Assembly (NCBI GenBank): GCA_038203955.1
Contig: JBBRDK010000136.1
Location: 1 to 7,720, forward strand
DNA length: 7,720 nt
Reading direction: 5' to 3'
From: JALYUA01 sp038203955
GTDB lineage: Bacteria; Acidobacteriota; Thermoanaerobaculia; UBA5066; Gp7-AA6
Each line of letters begins with the position of its first letter. Position 1 is the stretch's first letter. Under the pieces are notes generated by a model. The model saw only the letters and a program-made list of their open reading frames with translations. It was not told the DNA's origin and did not search any database. Positions 7,223 to 7,720 of the stretch are shown piece after piece. A program made the position numbers and the translations under genes.

Positions 7223-7288
7223 CGGGCCGCCGAGCAGGCCACCGGCCAGCAGGAGAAGAGCGCGAACGGGCGCCAGGCGAATGCGGAT
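7223..7288 (-). other. Probable signal-peptide extension of the nucleotidase, no canonical start codon
   Basis: In frame with the nucleotidase and upstream of the TTG at 7222, the translation reads IRIRLAPVRALLLLAGG, then LLGGPLSGA just before TLTILHTSD. This has a basic n-region, a Leu/Ala/Gly h-region and an SGA cleavage site, exactly where the mature phosphatase fold begins. An in-frame TGA at 7319-7321 closes the frame, and no ATG, GTG or TTG lies between it and 7222. AAAGGGG (7294-7300, - strand) is a good Shine-Dalgarno sequence. It sits 5 bases before an ATC (7286-7288) and 11 before an ATT (7280-7282). Either could be a non-canonical start; a base error in the assembly is the alternative. 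Confidence 0.6.
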
Positions 7289-7312
7289 GATGTCCCCTTT
7301 GGAAGCGCGCGA

Positions 7313-7341
7313 AGTACATCATCCGAAGAGGTCGCGGTCAA
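7313..7341 (-). promoter_or_regulatory. Candidate promoter of the nucleotidase-receptor operon
   Basis: On the - strand, TTGACC at 7336-7341 (5 of 6 to the sigma-70 -35 box) is followed after exactly 17 bp by TGTACT at 7313-7318 (4 of 6 to the -10 box). Transcription would begin near 7306, leaving the AAAGGGG ribosome-binding site in a short leader and placing the ATG-ATG at 7317-7322 upstream of the transcript. The house promoter consensus of the organism is unknown. Confidence 0.5.
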
Positions 7342-7344
7342 TGC

Positions 7345-7379
7345 CACAGGATCTGTGCAACTCGACCGGATAAAATCCG
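7345..7379. promoter_or_regulatory. Two short palindromes 22 bp apart in divergent promoter region
   Basis: CACAG-GAT-CTGTG (7345-7357) and CGGAT-AAA-ATCCG (7367-7379) are each perfect 5-bp inverted repeats around a 3-base spacer. Their centres, 7351 and 7373, are 22 bp apart, about two helical turns. The first sits just upstream of the candidate nucleotidase -35 box; the second covers the candidate nth -10 box. They are possible operator sites, but the two half-sites differ in sequence, so a single regulator is not implied. Confidence 0.35.
7371..7376 (+). promoter_or_regulatory. Candidate -10 box of nth, leaderless arrangement
   Basis: TAAAAT matches the -10 consensus at 5 of 6 bases and ends 6 bases before the GTG of nth at 7383. 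This is the spacing expected when transcription starts at the start codon itself. No Shine-Dalgarno sequence precedes the GTG, which agrees with a leaderless mRNA. No convincing -35 box is found 16-18 bp upstream. Confidence 0.45.
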
Positions 7380-7382
7380 TTC

Positions 7383-7720
7383 GTGGGCAGACCCGGAAAG
7401 CCGCTCCCCGGAACCGCGCGCCGAAGGACCCTCCCCCTGGAAACGACGGAGGAGAAGAGGCGGCGGGCCCGCCTGGTCTTCGCGCGGCTCGCCAGGGCGT
7501 ATCCGGACGCGCGATGCGCGCTGGATTTCTCCTCGCCTCTGGAACTGCTGGTCGCCACGGTCCTCTCTGCGCAGTGCACCGACGTCCGCGTCAACCAGGT
7601 GACGCCCGGACTCTTCGCCAGATACGAGACGGCCGCCGACTACGCCCGGGCGGCTCCCGGGGAGCTCGAGCGCGAGATTCGGGCGACCGGCTTTTTCAAC
7701 TCGAAGGCGAAGAGCCTCCG
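7383..7720 (+). CDS. nth: Endonuclease III, DNA glycosylase/AP lyase (5' part, runs off window)
   Basis: The first 112 codons of a base-excision-repair enzyme that removes oxidised pyrimidines from DNA and nicks the abasic site. The translation aligns by eye with E. coli Nth: DFSSPLELLVATVLSAQCTD (residues 47-66) matches NFSSPFELLIAVLLSAQATD, then VRVNQVTPGLF matches VSVNKATAKLY, and TGFFNSKAKSL (101-111) matches IGLYNSKAENI. The SAQ-x-TD motif is intact. The helix-hairpin-helix, catalytic Lys/Asp and iron-sulphur cysteines lie beyond the window. The GTG at 7383 is chosen as the first start in frame near the family's N-terminus; it gives an extra basic segment of about 20 residues relative to E. 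coli. The gene is divergent from the nucleotidase operon. No sequence oddity is seen in the part available. Confidence 0.96.
   Translation, partial: MGRPGKPLPGTARRRTLPLETTEEKRRRARLVFARLARAYPDARCALDFSSPLELLVATVLSAQCTDVRVNQVTPGLFARYETAADYARAAPGELEREIRATGFFNSKAKSL

Noticed and set aside
6213..7322. A - strand frame starting with ATG-ATG at 7317-7322 that could be the nucleotidase start
   Set aside because: It is in a different register from the catalytic domain and translates to an Arg/Pro/His-rich shadow. It would need a frameshift, and it lies upstream of the expected transcription start of the candidate promoter.
7319..7594. Small - strand frame (91 codons) across the divergent region and nth
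   Set aside because: It is antisense to a clear nth coding region and shows no recognisable features.

Overview
The window looks like chromosomal DNA from a high-GC bacterium, probably an Acidobacteriota member. The main clue is a large Oar-like TonB-dependent receptor with an N-terminal carboxypeptidase-regulatory (CarboxypepD_reg) domain, a protein type greatly expanded in that phylum. The taxonomy is inferred from gene content and GC, not from a marker gene. No mobile element, CRISPR array, tRNA or rRNA gene is visible.

Layout. On the + strand, the left edge (1-639) carries the 3' part of a CHAD-domain protein. It is followed by a polytopic GT22-like glycosyltransferase (734-2101). A 111-bp convergent intergenic region (2102-2212) holds a heptanucleotide repeat tract that turns into its own inverted complement. 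On the - strand, read right to left, there is an exported 5'-nucleotidase/cyclic phosphodiesterase (5639-7222, with a signal-peptide-like extension to about 7288). It is followed 37 bp later by the TonB-dependent receptor (2638-5601), a clear intrinsic terminator (2594-2624) and a small DUF309 protein (about 2213-2596). At the right edge the + strand begins an endonuclease III gene (nth, 7383 to beyond the window), divergent from the nucleotidase.

How the genes may work together. The nucleotidase and receptor are close, co-oriented and have a strong Shine-Dalgarno sequence between them, so they look like a two-gene operon. A plausible reading is periplasmic dephosphorylation of nucleotides paired with outer-membrane uptake of a related ligand, but the ligand is not visible from sequence. 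The roughly 90-bp divergent region before nth contains a candidate promoter for the operon, a -10 element placed for leaderless nth expression, and two short palindromes exactly 22 bp apart. CHAD, GT22-like and nth appear to be independent neighbours.

Most notable oddities: the nucleotidase's signal peptide lies upstream of every ATG/GTG/TTG in its frame; the DUF309 start falls inside the U-tract of the receptor's terminator; and the intergenic heptamer tract. These are local puzzles. I do not see convincing evidence for a wholly new multi-gene system.
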